The notes: a model not told the origin generated them from the letters alone. DNA of 64,000 nucleotides from SYIM01 sp964581825 (GCA_964581825.1 CAZORB010000003.1:7326-71325); one strand, 5' to 3'. Shown: positions 45,292 through 53,439, counted from the first letter of the stretch. Numbers and translations: made by a program.

Positions 45292-47312
45292 TTGCTGAAG
45301 TGGGTCACTTTGCGCTCGCGCTGTCACTGGCTCTGTCGGTGATCCTCGCGGTCTTGCCGATGGCGGGCACGTTCATGCGGCCAAGCGCCACAGCGCGAGC
45401 CTTTACCGACACCGCGCGCCCAATCGCCGCAGTGTTGTTCTCGCTTGTGCTGCTCGCCTTCATGTGCCTGGGCGCACTCTTCGTCGGCAACGACTTCACC
45501 GTATCGCTGGTGGCCACCCACTCGAATCTGTCCCTGCCGATCGCCTATCGGGTGGCCGCCACCTGGGGGTCGCATGAAGGCTCAATGCTGCTCTGGGTGC
45601 TGATGCTCACGGGCTGGACCGCTGCCGTTGCGGCGTTTTCAGCATCCCTGCCCGATGTGCTGCGAACTCGCATCCTGTCGGTCATGGGCGCCATCACCAT
45701 TGGCTTTCTGATGTTTCTGCTGTTCACCTCCAATCCGTTCGAACGGCTGATTCCTCCTCCCGCCGACGGGCGCGACCTGAACCCGCTGCTGCAAGACCCG
45801 GGCATGGTGTTCCATCCACCGCTGCTTTACATGGGCTACGTAGGCTTGGCGGTTGCGTTCGCGTTCGCGGTCGCCGGACTGATTGGCGGGCGGTTCGACG
45901 CGGTGTGGGCGCGTTGGGCCCGTCCCTGGACCACCGTGGCCTGGGCGTTTCTCACGCTAGGTATCGCGCTGGGTTCGTTCTGGGCGTACTACGAGCTGGG
46001 CTGGGGCGGCTGGTGGTTCTGGGACCCGGTTGAAAACGCCTCGTTCATGCCGTGGCTGGTGGCCACCGCGCTCATCCATTCGCTGGCGGTCACCGAAAAG
46101 CGGGGCGCCTTTCGAAGCTGGACTGTTTTGCTCGCGATATTGGGATTCAGCCTGAGCCTGCTCGGCACGTTCCTGGTCCGCTCGGGCGTGCTCACATCGG
46201 TCCACGCATTCGCCACCGACCCCGCGCGCGGCGTGTTCATCCTGATCTTCCTGGCCCTGGTCATCGGTGGGTCGCTGCTGCTGTATGCCTGGCGTGCGCC
46301 CGCCTTAGGCTCAGGCAGCGGCTTTGCGCTGATATCCCGCGAGTCCATGCTGCTCGCCAATAATGTCGTCCTGGTGGTTGCCATGGCGGCAGTGCTGCTC
46401 GGCACGCTTTACCCGCTCGCGCTCGACACGCTTGGCATGGGCAAAATTTCGGTCGGGCCGCCGTACTTCGACGCGGTGTTTTATCCGCTCATGGCGCCAG
46501 CCATGTTTCTGATGGCGGTCGGGCCGCTCACACGCTGGAAGCAGGCGCCGCTGCCCGATATCGCGCGACGCCTGCGTTGGGCCCTGGCGATTGCGATCGC
46601 AGCCGCGCTGCTGCAGCCGCTCACCACCGACGCTGGTTTCCGTCCTATCGCGGCCAGTGGCCTGGCATTCGGCCTCTGGATCGCCGCTGGCGTTGGGGTC
46701 GCCATGCTTGACATGCTGAGGGACCCGGATGGCCGAATTCGGGCCTCGCGCGCTCGGCTTCACCCTGCATCAGTCTGGGGTATGCAGCTTGCGCATCTGG
46801 GTGTTGCAATCTTCGTCATCGGCGTCACGCTGGTCAAAAGCAGCGAAAGCGAGCGTGAAGTGCAGTTGGCCCCCGGCCAGTCGGTTTCGGTGGGCGGCTG
46901 GCGCGTTGATTTCAAAGACCTGCGAACCGTCACCGGCCCCAACTACGATGCGATGCGCGGCCGGTTCGAGCTTCGCCGCGACACCGACGCCGCCAACGCA
47001 CCGCCGCGCGCGATTCTGCTGCCCGAGAAGCGGGTGTACCGCGCGCAGCGCATGCCCATGACCGAAGCTGCAATCGATCGCAGCCTGTGGCGCGATGTGT
47101 ATGTCTCAATGGGCGAACCGCTGACGGGCAACGACTGGGCCATCCGGGTGCATGTGAAGCCGTTCGTCAACTGGATCTGGCTCGGGTGCGTACTGATGGC
47201 GCTTGGCGGTTTTGTGGCCATTGCAGACCGCCGATACCGCCGTCGACTCGCCGCACGTGAGGCCGCCAGCGCGGGGGCAGTCCAGGTCGCGGGCGGCCTC
47301 GCGCCACGCTAA
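45288..47312 (+). CDS. ccmF: Heme lyase subunit CcmF
   Basis: This 674-aa protein is the catalytic part of the System I cytochrome c synthetase. It has about 15 TM helices, the CcmF-type WGSHEGSMLLW segment, and the WWD domain (WWFWDPVENASFMPW, from residue 242). A long periplasmic region (about residues 510-640) precedes the last helix. The partner CcmH at 48766 and CcmI at 41212 are both altered, so function of the intact CcmF should be checked. Confidence 0.96.
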   Translation: MIAEVGHFALALSLALSVILAVLPMAGTFMRPSATARAFTDTARPIAAVLFSLVLLAFMCLGALFVGNDFTVSLVATHSNLSLPIAYRVAATWGSHEGSMLLWVLMLTGWTAAVAAFSASLPDVLRTRILSVMGAITIGFLMFLLFTSNPFERLIPPPADGRDLNPLLQDPGMVFHPPLLYMGYVGLAVAFAFAVAGLIGGRFDAVWARWARPWTTVAWAFLTLGIALGSFWAYYELGWGGWWFWDPVENASFMPWLVATALIHSLAVTEKRGAFRSWTVLLAILGFSLSLLGTFLVRSGVLTSVHAFATDPARGVFILIFLALVIGGSLLLYAWRAPALGSGSGFALISRESMLLANNVVLVVAMAAVLLGTLYPLALDTLGMGKISVGPPYFDAVFYPLMAPAMFLMAVGPLTRWKQAPLPDIARRLRWALAIAIAAALLQPLTTDAGFRPIAASGLAFGLWIAAGVGVAMLDMLRDPDGRIRASRARLHPASVWGMQLAHLGVAIFVIGVTLVKSSESEREVQLAPGQSVSVGGWRVDFKDLRTVTGPNYDAMRGRFELRRDTDAANAPPRAILLPEKRVYRAQRMPMTEAAIDRSLWRDVYVSMGEPLTGNDWAIRVHVKPFVNWIWLGCVLMALGGFVAIADRRYRRRLAAREAASAGAVQVAGGLAPR

Positions 47313-47326
47313 CGCTCATCAGGGCC

Positions 47327-47857
47327 ATGAAGACGCTGCGTCTACTGATACCGATCGCAATCTTCGCGCTGATCGGCTGGTTTCTGCTGAAAGGCCTGGA
47401 TCGTGATCCAAAACTGGTTCCATCACCCCTGATCGGAAAGCCGGCACCGGCGTTCTCGCTGCCCGTGCTCAATGGCGAGAGCAACTGGTCGCCCTCCGAG
47501 ATGAAGGGCAAGGTGTGGCTGCTCAATGTCTGGGCGTCTTGGTGTGCGGCCTGTCAGATCGAACATCCGCTGCTAAACGACATGGCCCGTGACCAGATCG
47601 TCCCGATCGTGGGTTTCGCCTGGAAAGACAAGCGCGACGATTCGGTGGCCTGGCTGAAGCGACATGGCAACCCGTATTCGGTAGTGATCAGTGATTTTGA
47701 TGGGCGCGCAGCCATCGACTGGGGTGTGTACGGCGCCCCGGAAACTTTTCTGATCGACCGGGACGGCGTGATTCGCTACAAGCAGGTAGGTCCCTTTACC
47801 CCTGAAATCATTCGCGACGAACTGCTGCCACTGCTGAAACGGCTGGGAGCCCGGTAA
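47327..47857 (+). CDS. ccmG: Thiol:disulfide interchange protein CcmG/DsbE
   Basis: This 176-aa membrane-anchored thioredoxin-fold protein reduces apocytochrome or CcmH disulfides. It has one N-terminal TM helix, the active site WCAAC (Cys73/Cys76 in VWASWCAACQIEH), and the YGAPETFLIDRDG loop with the cis-Pro. It starts 14 bases after ccmF. The next plus-strand gene of the usual order, ccmH, is displaced about 0.9 kb downstream by two unrelated genes. Confidence 0.95.
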   Translation: MKTLRLLIPIAIFALIGWFLLKGLDRDPKLVPSPLIGKPAPAFSLPVLNGESNWSPSEMKGKVWLLNVWASWCAACQIEHPLLNDMARDQIVPIVGFAWKDKRDDSVAWLKRHGNPYSVVISDFDGRAAIDWGVYGAPETFLIDRDGVIRYKQVGPFTPEIIRDELLPLLKRLGAR

Positions 47858-47882
47858 ACCCCCTTGGGCGGTACGCTTTCGG

Positions 47883-48302
47883 TCAGCCCTCTTGCCGCCG
47901 TAATACCTGGAGGTAACGCGCGGCGGCGAGGGCCTGTTCCGCGATATGGCGTTGATCGTTGGAGGGTAGGCCTTCTAACTCCAACGCTATCCGGCGCGCA
48001 AGATCTGGCAGCGTATCCGAGGTACGACTGAGTAAACCCTCAACCGAACGCCCATATACCCGCGCAAACTGTCTGAGACGAACCAGCGAAGGCGCTATGA
48101 CGCCGTTCTCGATTCGGCTGACTGTTTCTGGTTCAATGCCAAGCTGTTCCGCTACCTGTTGCTGTGATAGCCCACAGCGTTTTCGCTCCTCGACGAGCGC
48201 CCGCCCGACACCTTTCAGGAACACCAGCGGATCATCCCAATCGGTCGGCGCGTCTGAATCCGAAACAAATTGGCGAGGCGTGGACGAGTTCCTCTGCGAC
48301 AT
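47883..48302 (-). CDS. XRE-family helix-turn-helix regulator inside the ccm locus
   Basis: This 139-aa protein has a Cro/C1-type HTH at about residues 34-90 (EERKRCGLSQQQVAEQLGI, ETVSRIENGVIAP). An acidic N-terminal tail and an extra helical C-terminal segment (LPDLARRIALELEGLPSND) flank it. It lies on the opposite strand to the ccm operon between ccmG and ccmH, 25 bases after the ccmG stop. It is divergent from the unrecognised 115-aa gene and shares the promoter region with repeats at 48310-48360. I infer that it controls its own promoter and the divergent gene; no toxin or phage partner is recognised. Confidence 0.8.
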   Translation of the reverse strand: MSQRNSSTPRQFVSDSDAPTDWDDPLVFLKGVGRALVEERKRCGLSQQQVAEQLGIEPETVSRIENGVIAPSLVRLRQFARVYGRSVEGLLSRTSDTLPDLARRIALELEGLPSNDQRHIAEQALAAARYLQVLRRQEG

Positions 48303-48309
48303 GACATGA

Positions 48310-48360
48310 GTTGAATGATTTAACCGATAGCGTAGGTTGGGTGCTATCCTCGTTGAATGA
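48310..48360. promoter_or_regulatory. Repeats in the divergent promoter of the XRE/115-aa pair
   Basis: GTTGAATGA occurs twice, at 48310-48318 and 48352-48360 (42 bases apart, about four helical turns). Between them lies an inverted repeat, GATAGC (48326-48331) and GCTATC (48343-48348). The region is AT-richer than its neighbours and lies between the two divergent starts, as expected for autoregulation by an HTH protein. The binding protein is not shown. Confidence 0.4.
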
Positions 48361-48378
48361 CTTTTCGCGCATGTTTTG

Positions 48379-48723
48379 ATGTTTCAAGTAATGTTTGGTG
48401 CGAAAAGATCTCCTGTGCAAAACGCTGAACACCAAATTAGCCGAGACGTTATCGACCCGTTACTTCTGGAAGTTGCCCTGTACCGGAGCTGGCTGATTGA
48501 CCAGAGCGGTCGAGATCTCGACCGCAACGAAACCGAGCGGCTGCTGCGCGACATGCGCGCGCCTGAGCGGTTACGGGCGACACCTGCCACGCTGCTTGCG
48601 CTGCTGGACGAAAGCATGAAGCCTGAGCACCGAGCCACCCTGAAAAGCCTACGAGAAAAGACAGGATTTGATAGCCAGATCTCCAGCTGGCTTGCGCAGG
48701 CCACTGCCCCGCGCCCCACCTGA
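48379..48723 (+). CDS. Unrecognised 114-115-aa protein divergent from the XRE gene
   Basis: I do not recognise a family. The product is soluble, helical and charged: LEVALYRSWLIDQSGRDL, RNETERLLRDMRAPERLRAT, LDESMKPEHRATLKSLREKTGF. No signal peptide, TM helix or catalytic motif is seen. A TTG at 48376 lies directly before ATG 48379, and ATG 48391 is a third start option. Codons in the first 30 positions are AT-richer than in neighbouring ccm genes, hinting at a separate origin. Lying head-to-head with an XRE gene suits a regulated pair, such as a toxin-antitoxin or stress module, but that is a guess. Confidence 0.55.
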   Translation: MFQVMFGAKRSPVQNAEHQISRDVIDPLLLEVALYRSWLIDQSGRDLDRNETERLLRDMRAPERLRATPATLLALLDESMKPEHRATLKSLREKTGFDSQISSWLAQATAPRPT

Positions 48724-48732
48724 CTGTGCGAG

Positions 48733-48756
48733 ACTCGCGATCCGTAGATCGCGAGT
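48733..48756 (+). promoter_or_regulatory. Perfect hairpin immediately upstream of ccmH
   Basis: ACTCGCGATC, CGTA, GATCGCGAGT is a perfect 10-bp stem with a 4-base loop, starting 10 bases after the 115-aa gene stop and ending 9 bases before the ccmH ATG. The right arm contains GCGAGT, the only purine-rich candidate for the ccmH ribosome-binding site. It could terminate the upstream gene, or hide the binding site and lower ccmH translation. There is no T-run. Confidence 0.5.
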
Positions 48757-48765
48757 ACTGATTCG

Positions 48766-49185
48766 ATGAGCCCGTCCGAGACCGAACGTCTGAAGCGCCT
48801 GTCCGAGGAGCTGCGCTGTCTGGTCTGTCAGAACCAGACGCTGGCTGACTCCAACGCCGAGCTTGCCGTTGACCTTAAGAAACAACTTGAGCTGCTGCTC
48901 GCGCAAGGCCAGACCGATGCGCAGATTCGCGACTACATGGTGGCGCGCTACGGAGACTTCGTGCTGTACCGTCCGCCGATCCAGCGCAACACCTGGTTTC
49001 TCTGGTTCGGGCCCTTCGTCATGCTGGCAGGCGGCGCCCTGGTATGGTGGCTCGTACAGCGGCGAACCCGGCTTACCGGGACAGCGACGATACCGCGTCA
49101 CACCGAGCATGCGCAGCCCCGGTCAGCACCTGCCCAAGCTGAGGAAGAGTCGGTGGCGCGCGCTCGCGCGCTGCTCGATCGCTAA
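48766..49185 (+). CDS. ccmH: Cytochrome c maturation protein CcmH, lacking a visible signal peptide
   Basis: CcmH is a thiol-disulfide protein that handles apocytochrome with CcmG and CcmF. The signature LRCLVCQNQTLADSNAELA (Cys18/Cys21), the RYGDFVLYRPP segment and a TM helix at about 77-98 followed by QRRTRL are clear. Normal CcmH begins with a signal peptide and about 30 further residues before LRCLVCQ; here there are only 16, and an in-frame stop at 48745-48747 rules out an upstream start. Without export the CxxC would face the cytoplasm, unless the basic segment after the helix enforces N-out insertion. It lies just after the XRE/115-aa insertion. Confidence 0.85.
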   Translation: MSPSETERLKRLSEELRCLVCQNQTLADSNAELAVDLKKQLELLLAQGQTDAQIRDYMVARYGDFVLYRPPIQRNTWFLWFGPFVMLAGGALVWWLVQRRTRLTGTATIPRHTEHAQPRSAPAQAEEESVARARALLDR

Positions 49186-49198
49186 ACCGCTCGCGGGC

Positions 49199-50410
49199 TC
49201 AGTGCGCTGGCCGGGCATCAAATCGCCGCATCGCAACGCCCACCCCGGCTACCACCATCGCGCAGCCGGCAATGGCCACCCAGGTCAGCGACCAGTCGCC
49301 GTGCCATTGCGCAATTACCGCAATGGTGGGTAGTGACAAGGCTTGGCCTATGCCCGACCCCTGCTGCATCCAGCCCACGGTTGTCGAGACTGCACGGGGG
49401 TCGGGTGCGTAGGCCACGACGCTTGCGAACAGCGCGCCCGGCACTAAACCGCTGACGATTGATAGGGTGAGCGCAGCCGAATACCGCAGCGCAAAGGGTG
49501 CCGAGCTACCGAACACCACCCAGGCCATGATCGCGATCACCCCTGCCGCGCCGATCAGGAGTGTCGAACGCGGAATGCCTCGCTGCAGCAGGTGTCCCGA
49601 GGCAAGGTTGCCCAGCGCATTGCCCAGCACTGCGATCGCGGTGAGCGCGCCCCCCAGCCGTGGATCAATTCCAGACTCCCGATACACCGTGGGCAGAAAA
49701 CTGAATGCTCCAAGAAATTGCGCGGCGTAAAACAGGAACCCTACTGCAAGCAGCCAAGGGCCCGGCGACCGCAGTGTGAGGGCCATCAGGTTGACCAGCG
49801 ATACGCCAGGGCCTCGCGACCGGGCGGATTCCGCAGCGTCGGGGCGGGGATGCGCGCGCAGGATCAAGAGCGCCCATAACAGCGCGCAGATCGAGGTTAG
49901 AACCCACGCGCTTCGCCATCCAAACGAAGCGATCAGCCAGGGCGTCACGATCAGCATCACGCTCATGCCGAGCGGCATGTACGCGCTCCAGCCGCCCAGC
50001 CATCCGCGCAGCCGCTCTGGCGGCACGCAGCGACTCAGCAGCGCGGGCCCAGGCAATACCGCAAGCAGCATGCCCAGGCTTTCTACCATCCGGCTCGCGA
50101 ACATCAACACGGGGCGATCGGCTAGCGCGCCAATCAGACCCGCCACACCGACAAGGGTCAGGCCCACCAGCATGGTGCGCCGGTGACCGAATCGATCAGC
50201 GAGCGATCCCCCGGCGATTCCCAGGGTTGCTCCCGCGAACATCAGCAGCGAGGTGAGCCAGCTGACTTCGACCAGCGTGAATCCGAATGCCTCCCGCAGT
50301 TCAGCGAGCGCGGGTGGGAGTTTGCCGAAATTGAGCGCGACGGTAACGCCCGCGCCAACGGTGATGGCTGCGCGAAGCTCAGCGCGCAAGGCGCGTTGCG
50401 GCGGCGTCAA
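49199..50410 (-). CDS. MFS transporter
   Basis: This 403-aa major-facilitator protein has twelve hydrophobic helices, with the MFS signature GGSLADRFGHRRTMLVGL between TM2 and TM3 and ESGIDPRLGGALTAIAVLGN in the second half. The substrate is unknown; neighbouring aromatic-degradation-type genes suggest an organic acid, but this is weak. The start overlaps the end of thrH by 32 bases on the same strand, which suggests translational coupling or a later true start. Confidence 0.82.
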   Translation of the reverse strand: MTPPQRALRAELRAAITVGAGVTVALNFGKLPPALAELREAFGFTLVEVSWLTSLLMFAGATLGIAGGSLADRFGHRRTMLVGLTLVGVAGLIGALADRPVLMFASRMVESLGMLLAVLPGPALLSRCVPPERLRGWLGGWSAYMPLGMSVMLIVTPWLIASFGWRSAWVLTSICALLWALLILRAHPRPDAAESARSRGPGVSLVNLMALTLRSPGPWLLAVGFLFYAAQFLGAFSFLPTVYRESGIDPRLGGALTAIAVLGNALGNLASGHLLQRGIPRSTLLIGAAGVIAIMAWVVFGSSAPFALRYSAALTLSIVSGLVPGALFASVVAYAPDPRAVSTTVGWMQQGSGIGQALSLPTIAVIAQWHGDWSLTWVAIAGCAMVVAGVGVAMRRFDARPAH

Positions 50411-50993
50411 TCGCCGCCCGAAGTTCGTCGTAGGTATCCGTTACCGGAAATTGCGGAAACTGCTCAACGATCGCAGCGGGGGGGTGGAAGAAAAACCCAG
50501 CATCGGCAGCACCCAACATCGCGGTGTCGTTGTAAGAGTCGCCAGCCGCCATCACCTGAAAATTAAGCGCTTTAAGCGCGTTGACCGCCGCACGCTTCTG
50601 ATCGGGCATGCGCAGCCGCCACCCGGTTACAACACCTGAGTGATCCACTTCCAAGCGGTGGCACAGAAGCGATGGCCAGCCGAGCTGTCGCATCAAAGGA
50701 CTTGCGAACTCATAGAAGGTGTCCGAGAGAATGAACACCTGGTAGCGCTCACGCAGCGCATCCAGAAAGGCACGCGCACCTTCCATCGGCCCCATACCGT
50801 CAATGACGCGCTGAATATCAGCGAGCTTCAGACCGTGCTGATCGAGAAGCCGCAACCGAAACGCCATCAGCTTGTCGTAGTCAGGCTCGTCGCGCGTGGT
50901 GCGGGAGAGCTCAGCAATTCCGGTTCGCCGCGAAAACTCGATCCAGATTTCCGGGACCAGCACACCTTCAAGATCCAGACATACAACCTGCAC
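50379..50993 (-). CDS. thrH: ThrH-type bifunctional phosphoserine phosphatase/homoserine phosphotransferase
   Basis: This HAD-superfamily protein resembles Pseudomonas ThrH. The nucleophile loop is CLDLEGVLVPEIW, where ThrH has Asp-x-Glu in place of the usual DxD. VFILSDTFYEF and AAGDSYNDTAMLGAADAG are motifs II-IV. ThrH can bypass serine or threonine synthesis by moving phosphate from phosphoserine to homoserine. I use GTG 50993 (204 aa, family length) because GGAGAG lies 6 bases upstream and a TATAAA at 51047-51052 would leave almost no leader for ATG 51035. The longer start remains possible. Confidence 0.85.
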   Translation of the reverse strand: MQVVCLDLEGVLVPEIWIEFSRRTGIAELSRTTRDEPDYDKLMAFRLRLLDQHGLKLADIQRVIDGMGPMEGARAFLDALRERYQVFILSDTFYEFASPLMRQLGWPSLLCHRLEVDHSGVVTGWRLRMPDQKRAAVNALKALNFQVMAAGDSYNDTAMLGAADAGFFFHPPAAIVEQFPQFPVTDTYDELRAAIDAAATRLAR

Positions 50994-51046
50994 GAGCGCT
51001 CTCCGTTGGCGGGGGGCCGGACCCTTCCGGTTCATCCGCCGCGCAT

Positions 51047-51052
51047 TTTATA
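51047..51052 (-). promoter_or_regulatory. -10-like TATAAA upstream of thrH
   Basis: On the minus strand CCTATAAAATG lies between the gentisate-dioxygenase terminator hairpin and thrH. It would place transcription starts near 51040. The -35 region overlaps the hairpin and is poor. Confidence 0.35.
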
Positions 51053-51057
51053 GGGAT

Positions 51058-51079
51058 CCGCCGGGACTCGGCCCGGCGG
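51058..51079 (-). terminator. Hairpin after the gentisate dioxygenase gene
   Basis: CCGCCGGG, ACTCGG, CCCGGCGG is a perfect 8-bp GC stem starting 7 bases after the gene's stop on the minus strand. A TATAAA just beyond it may start thrH transcription. No T-run. Confidence 0.5.
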
Positions 51080-51086
51080 GCGGTGG

Positions 51087-52115
51087 CTAGCGCTGCTCGA
51101 AAATACCGAGCTTGCGATGGACTGGCGATTCATCGGCCATGGCAATGAAAGCGGGAACCTTTGAAGACCGGTTCTGCAGCTTGAGCGTGGTCCAGCCGGG
51201 CGCGCACGCGGTATCAGACTGCGTGAGATCCAGCGTGGTGTCGCCGATCAGCGCCTGTGCGTCGCCTTCGACCATGTGCAGCATGCGCGCAGCCGACATT
51301 CGAGGCAGCGTGGTCTCTTCGCCAGGCCGTAGCATCAGTACCGAGAACGAAATGGTATTGAGGCAGTCAGCGCCAGTTTCCGGATTGATGTAGGCGAGCA
51401 GCACCGGCTCACGCGAAGGCAGGCTGGTGGCAAGCGCGCCCAGAGCCGCGCGCGTGCGCGCCCATGGATAGCGCAGCAGCGGATACTCGGCGGTGGAGCG
51501 GACGCCGTCGCGCACTGGCGCAAGGCCACCCGAGGCATAGGTCCAGGCGGGCTTTGACGGCTTCTGCGTCTTGCCGTCAATGTGGTACGAACAATCGATT
51601 GCCACCATGAGCGGCACATCCAGCACATCCAGCCAGATCATGGGGCCCGGGCCCTTGTGGCGATGCTCGTGCCATAGCCAGGTTGGGGTAAGGACGAGAT
51701 CACCGGGCTCCATCGGGCAGCTTTCTCCCCCCACGATGGTGACGCCGCCGGTTCCCTCCACCACAAAGCGTGCCGCATTGGGCGTGTGCTTGTGGTTGGG
51801 CGCGTTCTCACCAGGCAGCACCAGTTGCATGCCCAGATAAATGCATGCCGAGGCCTGCAGGGCTTCCAACCCACGGCCTGGATTGGCCAGCACCAGTACG
51901 CGGCGCTCGGCTTTCTCCATCGGGGTAAGATCGCCCGCCCGCATCAGCAAGGGCCGAATATCACTCCAGGCCCATCGGCAAACCTGAGTAGCGGTGCGCG
52001 GCTGACCAGGCGGCAGCAGAGCGCGTAGACTGGGCCACAATGGCACGAGGTTACGGGCGCGCAGAGACTCCAGATATTCGGCTGGCAGCTCGTCCAGCGT
52101 TCCGAGCGACTTCAT
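51087..52115 (-). CDS. Gentisate 1,2-dioxygenase (bicupin)
   Basis: This 342-aa Fe(II) dioxygenase opens the gentisate ring to maleylpyruvate. Two cupin domains are present; the first has the metal-ligand pattern HKHTPNAARFVVEG and then HEHRHKG. The N-terminal NLVPLWPSLRALLPP and LVLPGENAPNHKHTP blocks are typical of the gentisate/1-hydroxy-2-naphthoate dioxygenase family. The substrate could be gentisate or salicylate. Next steps would need maleylpyruvate isomerase and fumarylpyruvate hydrolase; families that could provide them are 2.5-6 kb away. Confidence 0.85.
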   Translation of the reverse strand: MKSLGTLDELPAEYLESLRARNLVPLWPSLRALLPPGQPRTATQVCRWAWSDIRPLLMRAGDLTPMEKAERRVLVLANPGRGLEALQASACIYLGMQLVLPGENAPNHKHTPNAARFVVEGTGGVTIVGGESCPMEPGDLVLTPTWLWHEHRHKGPGPMIWLDVLDVPLMVAIDCSYHIDGKTQKPSKPAWTYASGGLAPVRDGVRSTAEYPLLRYPWARTRAALGALATSLPSREPVLLAYINPETGADCLNTISFSVLMLRPGEETTLPRMSAARMLHMVEGDAQALIGDTTLDLTQSDTACAPGWTTLKLQNRSSKVPAFIAMADESPVHRKLGIFEQR

Positions 52116-52200
52116 GTTCCCTCTTCCCCCCTGTTGATTTTGACCGCTATTTTCCAGAAAGCTCGGTTTTCATCAAATTTGAGTCGGGCCGCCCAGAATC

Positions 52201-53439
52201 ATGCAACTCCTGACCAGCCTGCTGCTCCTGATCATCGTCGCCCGTTTGCTCGGACACTTGTTCGCGCGCTGGGGGCAGCCATCCATTGTCGGCGAAATGC
52301 TGGCGGGTGTGCTGCTGGGCCCGTCGGTTTTCAATCTGATCCAGCCGAACGAGGCGCTGTCAGGGATTGCTCAGCTGGCGGTATTCCTGGTCGTGCTGTC
52401 TGCCGGCATCGAGATGGATTTCCAGCGAGTGGTCGCTGCCATGCGTGGGCGCGGCCTGTTGGTGGCTTCGCTTGGTTTCATGCTGCCGTTTGGCGGCGGA
52501 GTGGTCGTGGCCTGGGCGTATGCGCTCGACCCCATGCGGACCGTGTTTATGGGCCTGTGCATTGCGATCACTGCCCTGCCGGTTGCTGCGCGAATGATGT
52601 CAGACATGGGCATGATCGATACGCCAATCGCCCGCTATGCGATTGCCACGGCAATCCTGAACGACGTCGTCGCGCTATTCATTCTGGGGGTTGTGCTGGC
52701 GCTGCCGCCCGACTCGGGTACCAGCGAGCTTCTCACCAGCGGGCTGACCGCCTGCCTGAAACTGATGGGGCTTCTGGCCCTGGTCATTGGCGCTAACCTT
52801 CTGATACGTCGGCTCGAGCGCCGAGGCGCCAATCTGTCGAGTGTCAGCGAACGGCTCACCGGCGCATTCGGGTCCGAAGCGCTGTTCAGCATGGTCGTGG
52901 TCTTCGTGCTGTTTTTTGGCATGGTGAGCGAAAACCTGGGCTTTCACTTTGTGATCGGTGCGTTTTTCGGCGCACTGCTCCTCGACCGGCGTCAGTTCTC
53001 GCCCGAACGCTTCGAAGATCTGAAACGAACGCTCGCCTCGGTCACGGCAGGCTTTCTGTCACCTATTTTTTTCGCCGACCTGGGTCTTGACTTCACATTC
53101 CGCGCATTCGGCCAGCTCGACTTTGTCGTGATCGTATTGCTGGTATCGATTGCGACCAAGCTGGTCGCGGGCTGGTGGGGCGGACGGATCCTCGGAATGC
53201 CTCACCGCGAAGCGCTGGGGCTGGGCGCAGTGTTAAACGGACGCGGTGTCATGGAACTGGTGGTTGCCACGATTGCTTACGACCGAGGCTTTATCGGACC
53301 CACCATGTTCTCAGTGCTGGTGCTGATGGGCGTCGTGACGACTGTGCTGAGTCCGATTCTGCTCAACGCCGCGCTCAATCGTGAGGCTCGCGCCGACTAC
53401 GCGCTACGCCACCGCACCGACTCCCCTCCGCGCGGTTAG
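52201..53439 (+). CDS. CPA2-family cation:proton antiporter
   Basis: This 412-aa membrane protein of the KefB/CPA2 type has about twelve helices, with GEMLAGVLLGPSVFNLI and VLSAGIEMDFQR at the N-terminus. IAITALPVAARMMSDMGMIDT is the conserved discontinuous-helix region, and GAVLNGRGVMELVVATIAYDRGF lies in the second half. No C-terminal RCK/KTN domain is present, unlike KefB/KefC, so gating by glutathione adducts is not expected. It probably exchanges Na+ or K+ for H+. Its end overlaps the convergent substrate-binding-protein gene by 4 bases. Confidence 0.85.
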   Translation: MQLLTSLLLLIIVARLLGHLFARWGQPSIVGEMLAGVLLGPSVFNLIQPNEALSGIAQLAVFLVVLSAGIEMDFQRVVAAMRGRGLLVASLGFMLPFGGGVVVAWAYALDPMRTVFMGLCIAITALPVAARMMSDMGMIDTPIARYAIATAILNDVVALFILGVVLALPPDSGTSELLTSGLTACLKLMGLLALVIGANLLIRRLERRGANLSSVSERLTGAFGSEALFSMVVVFVLFFGMVSENLGFHFVIGAFFGALLLDRRQFSPERFEDLKRTLASVTAGFLSPIFFADLGLDFTFRAFGQLDFVVIVLLVSIATKLVAGWWGGRILGMPHREALGLGAVLNGRGVMELVVATIAYDRGFIGPTMFSVLVLMGVVTTVLSPILLNAALNREARADYALRHRTDSPPRG

